Shown here one piece after another: positions 35,793 through 45,703 of a DNA stretch of 62,262 bases (positions are counted from its first letter, which is position 1; the number at the start of each line of letters is the position of its first letter). This stretch comes from MSPOR6 sp964652195. Its GTDB lineage: Bacteria; Poribacteria; WGA-4E; WGA-3G. The position numbers and the translations under genes were made by a program. The stretch covers positions 1 through 62,262 of the forward strand of contig CAZZBB010000089.1 in NCBI GenBank assembly GCA_964652195.1, written 5' to 3'. A model generated the notes under the pieces. The model was given only the letters and a program-made list of their open reading frames with translations, did no database searches and had not been told where the DNA came from.

Positions 35793-38213
35793 TTAAAAGT
35801 CAATAGTCAACCCAATATAAGGAATGCGCGGTAATTGTCCACTTTCACCGACTTCTTGTTCTTCAATTTCAATTTTCTCACCTTGTACCTCAAAAGAACC
35901 CTCTTCAAGAATAAATTCAATAGTGTTTTTACGTTTATAGACATTTAGTATTTCTAAAAAGCCTCCAATCTTCATACCCATAAAGTTCCATTTATGACTT
36001 ATACGAAAGTCTAATTTATGGTAGGGCGTGAGTCTTGCACTTAATGCTTTGTCTAGACTTGAGAATAGTGGATTTAGTCCACGGGTTACAGGATCTTGAA
36101 TAAGAACGATAGTACTAAGTGGTGTTTTAGATGTACCACTCAAATATTGCCACTTTACCCCAATATCAAATTCAGGTCTAACTGTATAATTTGCCACAAC
36201 ACTTATAATGTGTGTGTTATTAAAAAGATATGGATGGTATAGTTGATTAGGTTTATCTTTACGTTCCGAATGGGTATATGCATAGGATATCCATCCAAAA
36301 AAAGTATCTGGAACACGGTGACGTAGAAACAATTCTATTCCACCTATATAACCCGAACCCTGATTCAGATAGTTTGTTTCATCATCTTCAGTAATTAATT
36401 TCTGAGCATCCTTATAATATGATGCAAACTTTAACTCCGTCTGATAAGTGATTTCCTGCTCTATCTCCATTATATAGTGACGTGATACACTGGAAATTAA
36501 GTCTGGATTACCATTTTCTGACAACAGTTGAGATAGCTGAGGACTCTGTTCATATTGTCCGTAGGCAAAACGTAAATTTGCGCCAATCGGAAGTGTTATA
36601 CTTACACTTCCCCGAGGTTGAATAGAAAGTTGATTAATTAAATCTAAATAATCTAATCTTATACCTGCTGACATAGACAGATTTGGAAAGGGATCATATC
36701 GTGTTTGTAAATAACCTTCAGAACGTTGTAAATCGTGTCCAAATTCGTAATCTCTTGTTTCCTCAGTTTTTATCTGAGGAATTCCTTCATCGTCATACCT
36801 TATTTTCTCTGGGTTTGTTCGTCTTAATTCGCTCAGTGTTTCCTGATCTGGTATTTCTTCAAATGAAGGGAACATTGCATGTTCACTACTATTTGCTGGA
36901 CTAAAAGCAAAGAGAAAACCCGGTTCAAGTTGGAGTTTAGGTGTTAATTTGTAAGACACATCCTCACGAATAGTGTATACCGGAACTTGTACCTTTAATA
37001 AATACTCAAATGAGTCAGTGGATCTGGAAATCACTTCCCCTTCTTCATTTTGCACAATAGTCTCAGAAAAGACCGAATCTAGTTCAATGTCAAGATAGTT
37101 CAGGGAACGGGTTAGTGACAGATGAGAATTTAGATTGTCTGTGAATTTCGAATCCAAATGAATACCTTGTCCATTAAAGCCGTTTTTGAAGAATATTGAG
37201 GATTCAAAGGAATTTTCTTGCATACTGAACTCATCTTGTGTTTCCTCTGCCTTAAAATGAAAATGGTCTGTTGCAGCAAACGCATTAAGCGTTAGCTTAT
37301 GATTCTCATTGAGTGGATAGTAGAATTTTAGCTGATAATCTGAAAAATAAGGAAATTGCTGTTCTGATTCTGTTTGGGATTCAACGATCGGACCAACGAT
37401 AAGATCAAAATAACTACGTCTTCCTGAGATGGATGCATATCCTTTATCACCAATTTTAGTTTCTATCAATCCTTCAGAATATATTATATTAAGATTGAAT
37501 TTTCCATTTAACCGTTCATCCAGTTTTTCACGTGCATGGATGTCGATGACTGCTTGTGAATCTAAACCAAATTCACCTCCATATCCTCCGGCATAGATGT
37601 CAATTTTCTCAATTGTTTCTGAACTTATGGTAGAAATTAATCCACCCCAGTGAAATGGATATCCTAAAGGAGTTCTGTCAAGATAATAAAGGTTTGAACT
37701 TGGGTCACTTCCACGAATATACATTACACCAAAAAAATCGTTCGGTATACCGATACTTGGGAGTGTTGTCAGACCTTTTAAGGCATCTGTGCCTACACCT
37801 GGAATTTTGAGTAATTCACTACCACGAATATCTTTACGACTTATAGTTGGTGGAACACGTTCCCCGACAACAACGATTGTTTCTAACTCAAAGAAATCAC
37901 CAAGGTACATCTTGACTTGGGTGGTATGACCTGGTGTCACTTCAACAGTCGTCTTTGTCGGTGTTTGAAAAGAACGATGAACAATTGTGAGTTCATAGGA
38001 TCCTGGAGGAACACCTGTGAACCAGACTTTTCCCTCAAAATCACTTCTTTGTGTTTCATCAATCTCAGAGATATTAACTTCTGCACCTTCAAGCGGCTTT
38101 CCTGTAATTTGATTATATACTGTTCCTTCGATTGTACCAGTCTGAGCATAAATTGAGATAGAAGGAATTATCAATACTAAAATGCTAAGAATAATAATTT
38201 TAGATGTTATCAT
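35793..38213 (-). CDS. TonB-dependent receptor with carboxypeptidase-like domain (paralogue 1)
   Basis: This 806-residue receptor is the first of three tandem minus-strand paralogues. It has a signal peptide (IIILSILVLIIPSISIYA), a carboxypeptidase-like domain (GTIEGTVYNQITGKPLEGAEVNI), a plug with GTDALKGLTTLPSIGIPNDFFG and SNLYYLDRTPLGYPFHWGGLI, and a barrel ending IGLTIDF. A distinct acidic insertion lies around residues 440-500 (EIPDQETLSELRRTN). AGGATAAG precedes the ATG. A 1.1-kb gene-free stretch with repeats lies upstream and must contain the promoter for the three-gene group. Confidence 0.93.
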   Translation of the reverse strand: MITSKIIILSILVLIIPSISIYAQTGTIEGTVYNQITGKPLEGAEVNISEIDETQRSDFEGKVWFTGVPPGSYELTIVHRSFQTPTKTTVEVTPGHTTQVKMYLGDFFELETIVVVGERVPPTISRKDIRGSELLKIPGVGTDALKGLTTLPSIGIPNDFFGVMYIRGSDPSSNLYYLDRTPLGYPFHWGGLISTISSETIEKIDIYAGGYGGEFGLDSQAVIDIHAREKLDERLNGKFNLNIIYSEGLIETKIGDKGYASISGRRSYFDLIVGPIVESQTESEQQFPYFSDYQLKFYYPLNENHKLTLNAFAATDHFHFKAEETQDEFSMQENSFESSIFFKNGFNGQGIHLDSKFTDNLNSHLSLTRSLNYLDIELDSVFSETIVQNEEGEVISRSTDSFEYLLKVQVPVYTIREDVSYKLTPKLQLEPGFLFAFSPANSSEHAMFPSFEEIPDQETLSELRRTNPEKIRYDDEGIPQIKTEETRDYEFGHDLQRSEGYLQTRYDPFPNLSMSAGIRLDYLDLINQLSIQPRGSVSITLPIGANLRFAYGQYEQSPQLSQLLSENGNPDLISSVSRHYIMEIEQEITYQTELKFASYYKDAQKLITEDDETNYLNQGSGYIGGIELFLRHRVPDTFFGWISYAYTHSERKDKPNQLYHPYLFNNTHIISVVANYTVRPEFDIGVKWQYLSGTSKTPLSTIVLIQDPVTRGLNPLFSSLDKALSARLTPYHKLDFRISHKWNFMGMKIGGFLEILNVYKRKNTIEFILEEGSFEVQGEKIEIEEQEVGESGQLPRIPYIGLTIDF

Positions 38214-38502
38214 ATTAATTTGCTTATCCTAATGTTTTGCCAGTTTAATGTATATTATTTATAGAACGTAGTTTTCTTAATTATGTTGACCTATTGTAGA
38301 ATACACTTATATGTTGAGGAGTAAAAATTATCTCTAATATATTCTTATACCATTTCTAAGAATGAGGTTGCATTACTGGTTTATGTGAAATATCATCTTG
38401 TTAATCCTAATATATGGACAAACTAATAAGGGGTAAAAACAGATCCTTAATCCTAAATTCCCAACCAAAAAATCGTGTAAATGTTGGTTTTTTCAATTCC
38501 TC

Positions 38503-38530
38503 GAAAAAGTGAAAAAAGTTACACTTTTTG
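38503..38530. terminator. Terminator-like hairpin
   Basis: AAAAAGTG and CACTTTTT form a stem with a loop of about 10 nt in a gene-free region. It ends in a short T run and could stop transcription in the plus direction. It could also be a 5'-UTR fold of the minus-strand receptor mRNA. Confidence 0.35.
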
Positions 38531-38937
38531 TCACATTGTGTGTCATTGAAATTGGTGTAAATTACCTCTCTAACCTCTCTCATAGACTGACTTTACTCCA
38601 CTTTGAACTGACTTTATAAGAATTTGCAAAAAGTGTGATTTTGTACTTTTCTTGCCCTTGCTGATTTTAACAATCCGAACCTACGTATTAAAGCTGATTT
38701 TTTGACATAAAGTCTTTTTATATTTAGGTTTGTATTTAGGATCGTTTTTATTTATATACATACTTTATTCTCTAATTATATATTTGTCATATTGGTTATG
38801 ATTTTGAAGTAGGATATCCTGATATCATTTAAATATCTTAAATCAATTTTGTGCTACATGGTAGTCATTGGTAAAGTTAGTTGTTAGATATTGAGATTTT
38901 CTTCATTTTATTTTCAATTTTGAGGAAAAAATATGTA

Positions 38938-39053
38938 ATACCATTTCTGAGATATCACGACTCTCTTTTGTAGCATAGACTTTTAGTTTGTGCTACACAA
39001 CACTCCATTTATAGCAATTGCAAATGGAACAAAAATTAATAGAAATGGTATAA
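38938..39053 (-). repeat. ~115-bp palindromic repeat, family A, copy 2
   Basis: The ends are ATACCATTTCT and AGAAATGGTAT, with a central palindrome containing TAGCATAG and GTGCTACA. Read on the minus strand it lines up along its full length with the 51594-51708 copy, so the element occurs in both orientations. Confidence 0.75.
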
Positions 39054-39107
39054 TCAGGATTTGGTAGGAATTATACCAAGAATAAGTAGTTGACTATCTA
39101 TACAAGA

Positions 39108-39284
39108 TGATACTATTTCTAACGGTTAGTTTCAACTCAACCCCTTAACCGTCTCAAAATATGTAGTCCCGATTAATTTTGGCTGAAACATAACGTCGAT
39201 GTACAATTCATTAGATCTTACCTTCATGTCCGCTGCCAGAATCAATATTCTCATAATGAAGTTATATTTTCAGAAATGGTATTA
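39108..39284. repeat. Possible diverged family A repeat
   Basis: GATACTATTTCTAAC and TCAGAAATGGTATTAG flank 150 bases that do not clearly match the other copies. Only the ends resemble the family. It lies upstream of the DUF547 gene. Confidence 0.35.
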
Positions 39285-39342
39285 GATTTAACCTGCATAA
39301 TTCATAATGTTATGTTAAAATGTAAGAAATTGGATTTATATA

Positions 39343-40161
39343 ATGAAAAACCGAATTCTGATAACCATCCTTATTTTGTTATCAATTCTTAGTGTAATTG
39401 TTCAATATAATTTTCGTATAGAATTGGATGCGCGATCAATAGACGTTGAATCAGATAGTTCCTTTTCACACGACCTATTTAATCAGGTCCTACAAAAGCA
39501 TGTAACTGAGGGTCGTGTTGATTATGCTAAGTTAAAAGAAAATCTTGGTATCTTTGATACTTATTTAGATCAATTGGCAACTGCAAATCCAAAAATGTTG
39601 GATTACAACGAACAATTAGCATTCTGGATAAATGCTTACAATGCCTTGGTTATTAAAGGTGTGATTGATCATTACCCTACAAAAAGTGTCCGTAAAGTAA
39701 AGTTATTTCGAGGTTTTTTTTCTCGTCTGAAGTTTCATGTGGCAAAAAATACTTACACACTCAATCAAATTGAACACGATATAATCCGTACCGAATTTGT
39801 TGATCCAAGAGTTCATTTTGCCTTAGTATGTGCATCAATAAGTTGTCCACCTATAGAAGATAAGGTTTTTCTTCCTGAAACAATTGAAGAACAATTGGAT
39901 GAAGTTACACAGAAATTTATTAATAATCCCGAAAAGGTCAAAATTGACAAAATTAAACGAAGGGTCTATATTTCAAAGATATTCAAATGGTATAAGGAAG
40001 ATTTTACAGAAGGTTACGATGGTGTCCCAGATTTTCTTGCGGATTACCTGCCTCCAGATGATGCAGATTTTGTGTTAGAGGATGAGATAAAATTCTATTA
40101 TTTAAACTATGATTGGTCATTGAATGATATAAAAATGAAAGGGAATATTGGCTTGAAATAG
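39343..40161 (+). CDS. DUF547 domain protein
   Basis: The 272-residue protein has an N-terminal hydrophobic segment (about 5-25, probably a signal anchor) and the DUF547 region: LVQKHVTEGRVDYAKL-like text near 55-70, NEQLAFWINAYNALVIKGVID, and FALVCASISCPPIED. The CAS.SCP motif is the family hallmark. Some DUF547 members are linked to glutathione- or redox-type chemistry, but no function is proven. The start is ATG 39343 with a weak RBS. The Gfo/Idh/MocA gene follows after 17 nt, so an operon is likely. Confidence 0.88.
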   Translation: MKNRILITILILLSILSVIVQYNFRIELDARSIDVESDSSFSHDLFNQVLQKHVTEGRVDYAKLKENLGIFDTYLDQLATANPKMLDYNEQLAFWINAYNALVIKGVIDHYPTKSVRKVKLFRGFFSRLKFHVAKNTYTLNQIEHDIIRTEFVDPRVHFALVCASISCPPIEDKVFLPETIEEQLDEVTQKFINNPEKVKIDKIKRRVYISKIFKWYKEDFTEGYDGVPDFLADYLPPDDADFVLEDEIKFYYLNYDWSLNDIKMKGNIGLK

Positions 40162-40178
40162 GTCAATTAAGTAATTAT

Positions 40179-41216
40179 ATGATTAATACCGCTGTTATCG
40201 GTTATGGTTATGCTGGACGTGCTTTTCACTCTTATCTTGTGAGCTTAGCAGAAGGGTTAAATCTATATGCGATTGCCACACGGAATGAAGAACGTCGTGA
40301 AGCTGCAAGAGAAGCATATCCAAACGCAAAAAGTTATAAGACAATAGATGAAGTTATAGCAGATGATGCAATAAAACTTGTCGTTTTAGCAACACCACAT
40401 GACACGCATGCAGAATTAGCAATTAAAGCAATGGATGCCGGAAAGCATGTTGTAACAGATAAAATCATGGCTATGAACACGTCAGAAGCTGATGCTATGA
40501 TTGATGCCAGTCAACGAAATGATGTCCTCCTAAGTGTATTTCATAATCGACGATGGGATTGGGATTATCTCACAGTTAAAAAAGTGATTGCAGACGGTCT
40601 ACTCGGTACACCTTACCTTTTCCAAGTTGCAATCATGCGATATGGTGCACCTGGTGGATGGCGTGGTATAAAAAGTCAAAGTGGTGGGATTCTATATGAT
40701 TGGCCTGCACATTTCGTGGATCAAGCAATCCAATTTGGGGATTCACCAGTTGAATCTGTATTCTGTGATATTTTTTACAGTGATAAATGGGATACTGATA
40801 TTGGGAACTATGGAAATCTGTACATAAATTTTCAAAACGACATCCGATACCAAATTGAGATCGGTAATCTCTCAAAAGCCGAAAAACCTCGTTGGTATGT
40901 AATTGGTGATGAAGGTGGATTAATCAAATATGGGTTAGATCCGCAAGAGGGTCCAATGCGGGATGGAGATATAGATGCTGCAGAAGAAGATCCTGCAAAT
41001 TATGCGAAAGTTTGGACAGAAACCGGTGGAGAAAACAGAGAACTGGTAATTGAAAGTGTGCGGGGTTCATGGAAATCGTATTACCAGAACATTGCTGATG
41101 TATTGAACAAAGACGCAGAATTAGTTGTCAAACCTGCAGAAATACGTAAAGTTATGCAGGTCTATGATGCAGCAATGGAATCAGCGGAAACTGGTCAGAC
41201 AGTTAGAATCAGTTAA
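40179..41216 (+). CDS. Gfo/Idh/MocA-family oxidoreductase
   Basis: The 345-residue NAD(P)-dependent oxidoreductase has the Rossmann start INTAVIGYGYAGRAFHSYL (GxGxxG variant with GYGYAG) and the active-site region KHVVTDKIMAMN, where the common EKP appears as DKI. A C-terminal dimerisation and substrate domain follows with GGILYDWPAHFVDQ. It acts on sugars, inositols or related diols. The gene is coupled to the DUF547 gene. The changed EKP site may alter catalysis but is seen in the wider family. Confidence 0.9.
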   Translation: MINTAVIGYGYAGRAFHSYLVSLAEGLNLYAIATRNEERREAAREAYPNAKSYKTIDEVIADDAIKLVVLATPHDTHAELAIKAMDAGKHVVTDKIMAMNTSEADAMIDASQRNDVLLSVFHNRRWDWDYLTVKKVIADGLLGTPYLFQVAIMRYGAPGGWRGIKSQSGGILYDWPAHFVDQAIQFGDSPVESVFCDIFYSDKWDTDIGNYGNLYINFQNDIRYQIEIGNLSKAEKPRWYVIGDEGGLIKYGLDPQEGPMRDGDIDAAEEDPANYAKVWTETGGENRELVIESVRGSWKSYYQNIADVLNKDAELVVKPAEIRKVMQVYDAAMESAETGQTVRIS

Positions 41217-41383
41217 TTACCGTAAATCTATATTGGATATCAAATAAAGCAATTGTTCAGAATGTGGACATATTGTCCAATTTATGTTGGAAAATTCTCC
41301 ATTAATCAAGTTATAATCGACTCTTATAATGGCATAATAATTGCTCATTACCATCATAACAACTCTGTCTATAGGAGTATAAA

Positions 41384-42499
41384 ATGAAAACGAAGAATTT
41401 GATTGCACTTTTAATAATTCTCTTCTTGGTATGTGCATCCACATATACCTATGCACATCCGCATCATGAAGAGGATACCGCAAAATATGATAAATTAAAT
41501 AAACGCGTAATTGCCAGTATTGATAAGGGATTGGATTGGCTAAAAGACCAACAAGGTCAGTATGGATTATTTGCTGACCATCCTGGAATAACTGCTCTTG
41601 CTATTACAGCATTTCTGCGACACCCACAGCAAAAATACTCCGAAGAGAATCACCCTTTTATTTCAAAAGCCATACAACGCTTAATTTCAATGCAGCAAGA
41701 AAATGGAGCAATTTATGATATAACTAAGCAACCTGCATTACCCAACTATAATACATCAATTTCAATAATGGCTCTGTCATCAACGGGAAATAAGAAGTAT
41801 GATAGTGTAATCCAGAAAGCTCAAGAGTTCGTGAAGAGTTTACAGATTCAAGACGAAGAAAGTGTCTATTATGGTGGTATTGGTTATGGAAGCCGTGAAT
41901 CCGTGCATGATCTCTCAAACCTTAATCTTGCAATCCAAGCTTTAAAAGAAAGTGGTGATGATGATCAGGAAGTATGGAATAAAGCTGTAAAATTCCTTGA
42001 ACGGACTCAGAATCGTAGTGAGAGTAATGATCAGAAATGGGCAGGAAATGATGGCGGTTTCATCTATTCACCGGACGGTGAAAGTAAAGCTGGACTTGAT
42101 AATGCCGGAAGTCCACGCTCCTATGCCAGCATGACCTATGCTGGACTTTTAAGTTTCATATATGCTAATGTTGATAAGAATGACGATCGTGTCAAATCTG
42201 CAGTACAATGGATTGCAAAACACTTCACTGTTGAAGAAAATTATGGTATGGGTGCACAAGGTCTTTATTATAATTATCACACCATGGCAAAAGCTTTAAG
42301 ACTTTATGGGAAAGCAACCATTATAGATACTAAAGGTGTGGAACACGATTGGTATGAAGAACTTGCGGAAAAATTAATTGAAGTCCAAAAACCCGATGGT
42401 TCATGGGTAAACGAAGAGAGTCGATGGATGGAGGCGTTACCTGTGTTAGCAACAAGTTATGCAATTCTATCTCTTGATACAGCCTATCCAAGACAATAG
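41384..42499 (+). CDS. Exported prenyltransferase/squalene-cyclase-like repeat protein
   Basis: The 371-residue protein has a signal peptide (1-24, LLIILFLVCASTYTYA) and a helical alpha/alpha-toroid of about six repeats with paired helices, e.g. GLDWLKDQQGQYGLF, VKFLERTQN and AVQWIAKHFTVEENYG. Similar proteins are squalene-cyclase/prenyltransferase-like repeat domains with unclear activity. It lacks the DXDD catalytic motif of squalene-hopene cyclases, so cyclase function is unlikely. AGGAG precedes the ATG. A strong terminator lies 20 nt after the stop, so this is a monocistronic unit. Confidence 0.85.
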   Translation: MKTKNLIALLIILFLVCASTYTYAHPHHEEDTAKYDKLNKRVIASIDKGLDWLKDQQGQYGLFADHPGITALAITAFLRHPQQKYSEENHPFISKAIQRLISMQQENGAIYDITKQPALPNYNTSISIMALSSTGNKKYDSVIQKAQEFVKSLQIQDEESVYYGGIGYGSRESVHDLSNLNLAIQALKESGDDDQEVWNKAVKFLERTQNRSESNDQKWAGNDGGFIYSPDGESKAGLDNAGSPRSYASMTYAGLLSFIYANVDKNDDRVKSAVQWIAKHFTVEENYGMGAQGLYYNYHTMAKALRLYGKATIIDTKGVEHDWYEELAEKLIEVQKPDGSWVNEESRWMEALPVLATSYAILSLDTAYPRQ

Positions 42500-42519
42500 T
42501 TCATACTATCCTTCCTATC

Positions 42520-42546
42520 AAGGCGGAATTCATTCCGCCTTTTTTC
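42520..42546 (+). terminator. Rho-independent terminator
   Basis: AAGGCGGAAT pairs with ATTCCGCCTT across a 2-base loop, with a run of T following (42540-42545). This is the strongest intrinsic terminator seen in the window. It ends the 41384-42499 gene. Confidence 0.9.
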
Positions 42547-42854
42547 TTTAACATTTCCATTCATTACAAAACATCTAAACATATCCTTAACTATCACGTT
42601 TAAATTGCATTTTGTGTTTATGTGAAAGTTAAGATTATATGAATTTGACTTCATACACTCTCTTCAAAAAGTACAAAAATTATGTATAAACAATTTCAGA
42701 AATAAACGTCTAATTATGTTACTAAAGAGCGATTGCATTGGTACCATACATTTGAATTTATAGTAGATTTTAAAATTAAACAATATTTAGTGTGACATAT
42801 AGAATCAGTCATATAATGATATAATCGTTCTCCATTATTTTCTTGGTGATAACA
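42547..42854. other. AT-rich intergenic region before the permease cluster
   Basis: This 308-base stretch carries the promoter of the MacB-like permease group. No conserved repeat or ORF was seen. It is very rich in A and T. Confidence 0.3.
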
Positions 42855-44156
42855 ATGCGAATTCTTGAATGTCTAACGGTTGGAATTGCTGCCATTAAAT
42901 CAAATAAAATGCGTTCGTTATTAACGATGCTTGGAATCATTATCGGTGTAGCATCTGTATTAGCAATGATTTCAATAGGCGATGGAGCAAAAGAGATTGT
43001 ATTACGTGACGCTCAAAAACTCGGTGGTGCGAACCAATTTACAATATACAGAACTTGGTACAAACAAGTAGGTACACGGTGGGTTAGAGTTCGAAGCAGT
43101 GAGTATATGCAATATGAAGATGTCTTAGCAATTGAAGCAGAATGTCCTTCTGTTAGTATTGTCACTCCCAGGATTCCTGAATGGAAAGGTGCATTAATTG
43201 AAGCAGCAAGGGGCTCACAAACTCGAGCAGGCTATAATGGAGTGGATGCTTCATATAAGACGGCTATGGAATGGGATATCCAAGAAGGTAGGTTTATCTC
43301 CGATGAAGATGTTGAGAATGCTGCAAGTATATGTGTTCTTGGGGATGAGGTTGCAAAATCATTATTTGGTGATAAGTCGCCAATCGGAGAAGAAATAAAA
43401 ATTGCAAGAGGTGAAGGAAGGTATGATCGTTGGGGTAGACGTGATAGTAAACGCTCTACGGAACGGTTTACAGTCGTAGGTACACTTGTCCCAAGGGGAA
43501 GAAGTCTCCGTTTTGGTTGGAGTTTCGATAATCTTGTTTTTCTACCAATTTCCACTACCCAAGAGCGTTTTACAGGAAATGACAGAATTCAGGATATTGT
43601 TGTATATGCTAAATCTCCAGAAGTCGTCTCTAAGGCAATAGAGGAAGTAAAAGCAGTCATACGGAAACGACATAGAAACCGAGATGATTTTGTCAGGATT
43701 TGGGATATGCGAGAAGGTATGGCGCAGTTAGAAAAGATTAGTAGAGTAATTAAGATTGCATTAGGTAGTATTGCCGGTTTCTCTCTACTTGTTGGTGGTA
43801 TCGGAATTATGAATATGATGTTGGTAGCGGTCAGTGAACGAACACGGGAAATCGGTCTTCGAAAGGCACTTGGGGCAACACGGTACGATATTATGATTCA
43901 ATTCCTTGTAGAAGCTGTAGTTATGTGTGGATTAGGAGGATTGATTGGTATTGGAATTGGTATATTCGCAGGACAAGGTATGGCTCTTCTGGCTGTGAAG
44001 ATTGCAAAAATCGTGCCTGAATGGCCGTCTGTCGTTTCTACTCAATGGGTCATAATTTCCATTTCATTCTCTGCATTAATTGGTATAACCTTTGGTTTAT
44101 ATCCCGCTATCAAAGCGTCTACTTTATCACCTATCGAAGCTCTAAGGACTGACTAA
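42855..44156 (+). CDS. MacB/FtsX-type ABC permease subunit A
   Basis: The 433-residue protein has one N-terminal helix (about 15-40, LLTMLGIIIGVASVLAMISI), a MacB-type periplasmic core domain (about 50-260) and three C-terminal helices of the FtsX family, with GGIGIMNMMLVAVSERTREIGLRKAL. The ATPase and nucleotide-binding domain are not encoded here. ATG 42855 follows GGTGAT; a TTG at 42843 is less likely, because the close paralogue B (44392) starts at the matching MRILE. A and B share most residues and are recent duplicates. Confidence 0.93.
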   Translation: MRILECLTVGIAAIKSNKMRSLLTMLGIIIGVASVLAMISIGDGAKEIVLRDAQKLGGANQFTIYRTWYKQVGTRWVRVRSSEYMQYEDVLAIEAECPSVSIVTPRIPEWKGALIEAARGSQTRAGYNGVDASYKTAMEWDIQEGRFISDEDVENAASICVLGDEVAKSLFGDKSPIGEEIKIARGEGRYDRWGRRDSKRSTERFTVVGTLVPRGRSLRFGWSFDNLVFLPISTTQERFTGNDRIQDIVVYAKSPEVVSKAIEEVKAVIRKRHRNRDDFVRIWDMREGMAQLEKISRVIKIALGSIAGFSLLVGGIGIMNMMLVAVSERTREIGLRKALGATRYDIMIQFLVEAVVMCGLGGLIGIGIGIFAGQGMALLAVKIAKIVPEWPSVVSTQWVIISISFSALIGITFGLYPAIKASTLSPIEALRTD

Positions 44157-44217
44157 TTTACTTTCAATATACGTGTTCAATTATCCGGATAGATTACGAA
44201 TTCACACGATAATTACT

Positions 44218-44231
44218 ATAAACCGGTTTAT
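44218..44231. promoter_or_regulatory. 14-bp perfect palindrome
   Basis: ATAAACCGGTTTAT lies 60 nt after the first permease gene in a 235-base intergenic gap. It could be an operator for the second permease. It is supported only by symmetry. Confidence 0.3.
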
Positions 44232-44391
44232 GATTAAAGCGTCAAAATACCTAATTACAACGAATACACAATTTTATCATTTTCTTCCATTTTATATACA
44301 ACAAATTTCATAATTTCCTGAACTTTCCAACTTTTTGTTTGTCTAAAATGCCAACCATTAATATATTCTATATCTTATATGAGGAAGTACC

Positions 44392-45693
44392 ATGCGAATA
44401 CTTGAAGGATTAATTGTTGGAATATCTGCTATTCGCGGTAACAAACTTCGTTCATTATTGACGATGTTGGGCATTATTATCGGAGTTGCATCTGTATTAG
44501 CAATGATCTCAATTGGAGATGGTGCAAAAGAGATTGTCTTACAAGATGCACAGAAACTCGGTGGAGTTAACCAATTCACTATGTACCGGAGTAGTTATAA
44601 ACGTGTGGGGAGACGTTGGATGCCAAACCGTAGTAATGAATACTTTGACTATGACGACGTATTAGCTATTGAGGCAGAATGTCCATCAGTAAAAGTCGTT
44701 GTTCCCCGGATCCCTGAATGGGGTGGTGTTCATATTCAAGCGGAAGGTGGAGCAGAAGCACGGAGTGGGTACAATGGAGTAAATGCCTCGTTCTCTGAAG
44801 CTATGGATTGGAAAATCGAGGAAGGTCGTTTTATTTCTCTGGAGGATATGGAAAATAAAGCAAAAGTTTGTGTTCTTGGTACAGAGGTAGCCGCAAATCT
44901 GTTTGGTACCAAATCACCAATTGACAAAGAGATAAAAATTGGTAGAGGAGGTGACCGCTTTGATCGATGGGGTAGAAAGGATCAAGCACGTATTGCTGAA
45001 AGGTTTACCGTGGTAGGAACTATGGAACACCGCGGAAGAAGTCTACGTTTTGGATGGAATTTAGATGATATGGTTTTTATTCCAATTACGACAACACAGG
45101 AGCGTTTTACTGGAAATGATAGGATTGTGATGTTATCTGTTCATGCAAATACAGTAGATGATGTGCCACAAGCGATCGAAGAAGTAAAATCAGTATTACG
45201 GAAACGGCATAAGAATCAGGACGACTTTTTTAGCCTTAGGGATATGCGTGAAGGAATGGCGCAGTTAGATAAAATAAGTAAAGTCATTAAAATAGCGTTG
45301 GGTAGTATTGCAGGTTTCTCACTGCTGGTCGGTGGAATTGGAATTATGAATATGATGTTGGTGGCTGTATCTGAACGTACCCGCGAAATTGGACTTCGTA
45401 AATCACTGGGTGCAAAACGGTACGATATTTTGATTCAATTTCTCATTGAATCAATTGTAATGTGTACTATCGGTGGTGCTATAGGAGTTGGCTTAGGTAT
45501 TGTGTCTGGCAATGCAATGGCACTCTTAGCGGTAAAAATCGTTAAAATCGTTCCTGATTGGCCAGCAGTCGTCTCAACACAATGGGTTATTATTTCTGTG
45601 TCTTTCTCAGCTCTAATTGGAATCTCTTTTGGTCTCTATCCAGCATTGAAGGCTTCCAACCTTTCTCCAATTGAAGCATTACGAACAGAATAA
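44392..45693 (+). CDS. MacB/FtsX-type ABC permease subunit B (paralogue of A)
   Basis: This 433-residue protein is the same length and order as A and is very similar along its whole length: RSLLTMLGIIIGVASVLAMI and GGIGIMNMMLVAVSERTREI are near-identical. It has a MacB-type periplasmic domain between one N-terminal and three C-terminal helices. GAGGAAG lies upstream of the ATG. The 235-bp gap to A means they may have separate promoters. Subunit C begins 10 nt downstream. Confidence 0.93.
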   Translation: MRILEGLIVGISAIRGNKLRSLLTMLGIIIGVASVLAMISIGDGAKEIVLQDAQKLGGVNQFTMYRSSYKRVGRRWMPNRSNEYFDYDDVLAIEAECPSVKVVVPRIPEWGGVHIQAEGGAEARSGYNGVNASFSEAMDWKIEEGRFISLEDMENKAKVCVLGTEVAANLFGTKSPIDKEIKIGRGGDRFDRWGRKDQARIAERFTVVGTMEHRGRSLRFGWNLDDMVFIPITTTQERFTGNDRIVMLSVHANTVDDVPQAIEEVKSVLRKRHKNQDDFFSLRDMREGMAQLDKISKVIKIALGSIAGFSLLVGGIGIMNMMLVAVSERTREIGLRKSLGAKRYDILIQFLIESIVMCTIGGAIGVGLGIVSGNAMALLAVKIVKIVPDWPAVVSTQWVIISVSFSALIGISFGLYPALKASNLSPIEALRTE

Positions 45694-45703
45694 GAGGCAA
45701 TCA

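Larger units (their letters stand above)
38214..39342. other. 1.1-kb gene-free region with repeats
   Basis: No ORF with a convincing start or RBS was found on either strand. The stretch holds a half-copy of repeat A (ATACCATTTCT at 38347), a full copy (38938-39053), a looser pair (39108-39284), a 9-bp hairpin followed by a short T run (about 38503-38530), and a short CCAAC/GTTGG hairpin followed by TTTTTT (about 38460-38494). It separates the TonB receptor group from the DUF547 gene and must contain both divergent promoters. Confidence 0.5.

Noticed and set aside
41217..41483. Minus-strand 88-codon frame upstream of the squalene-cyclase-like gene
   Set aside because: It overlaps the signal-peptide region of the plus-strand gene and has no RBS or family match.
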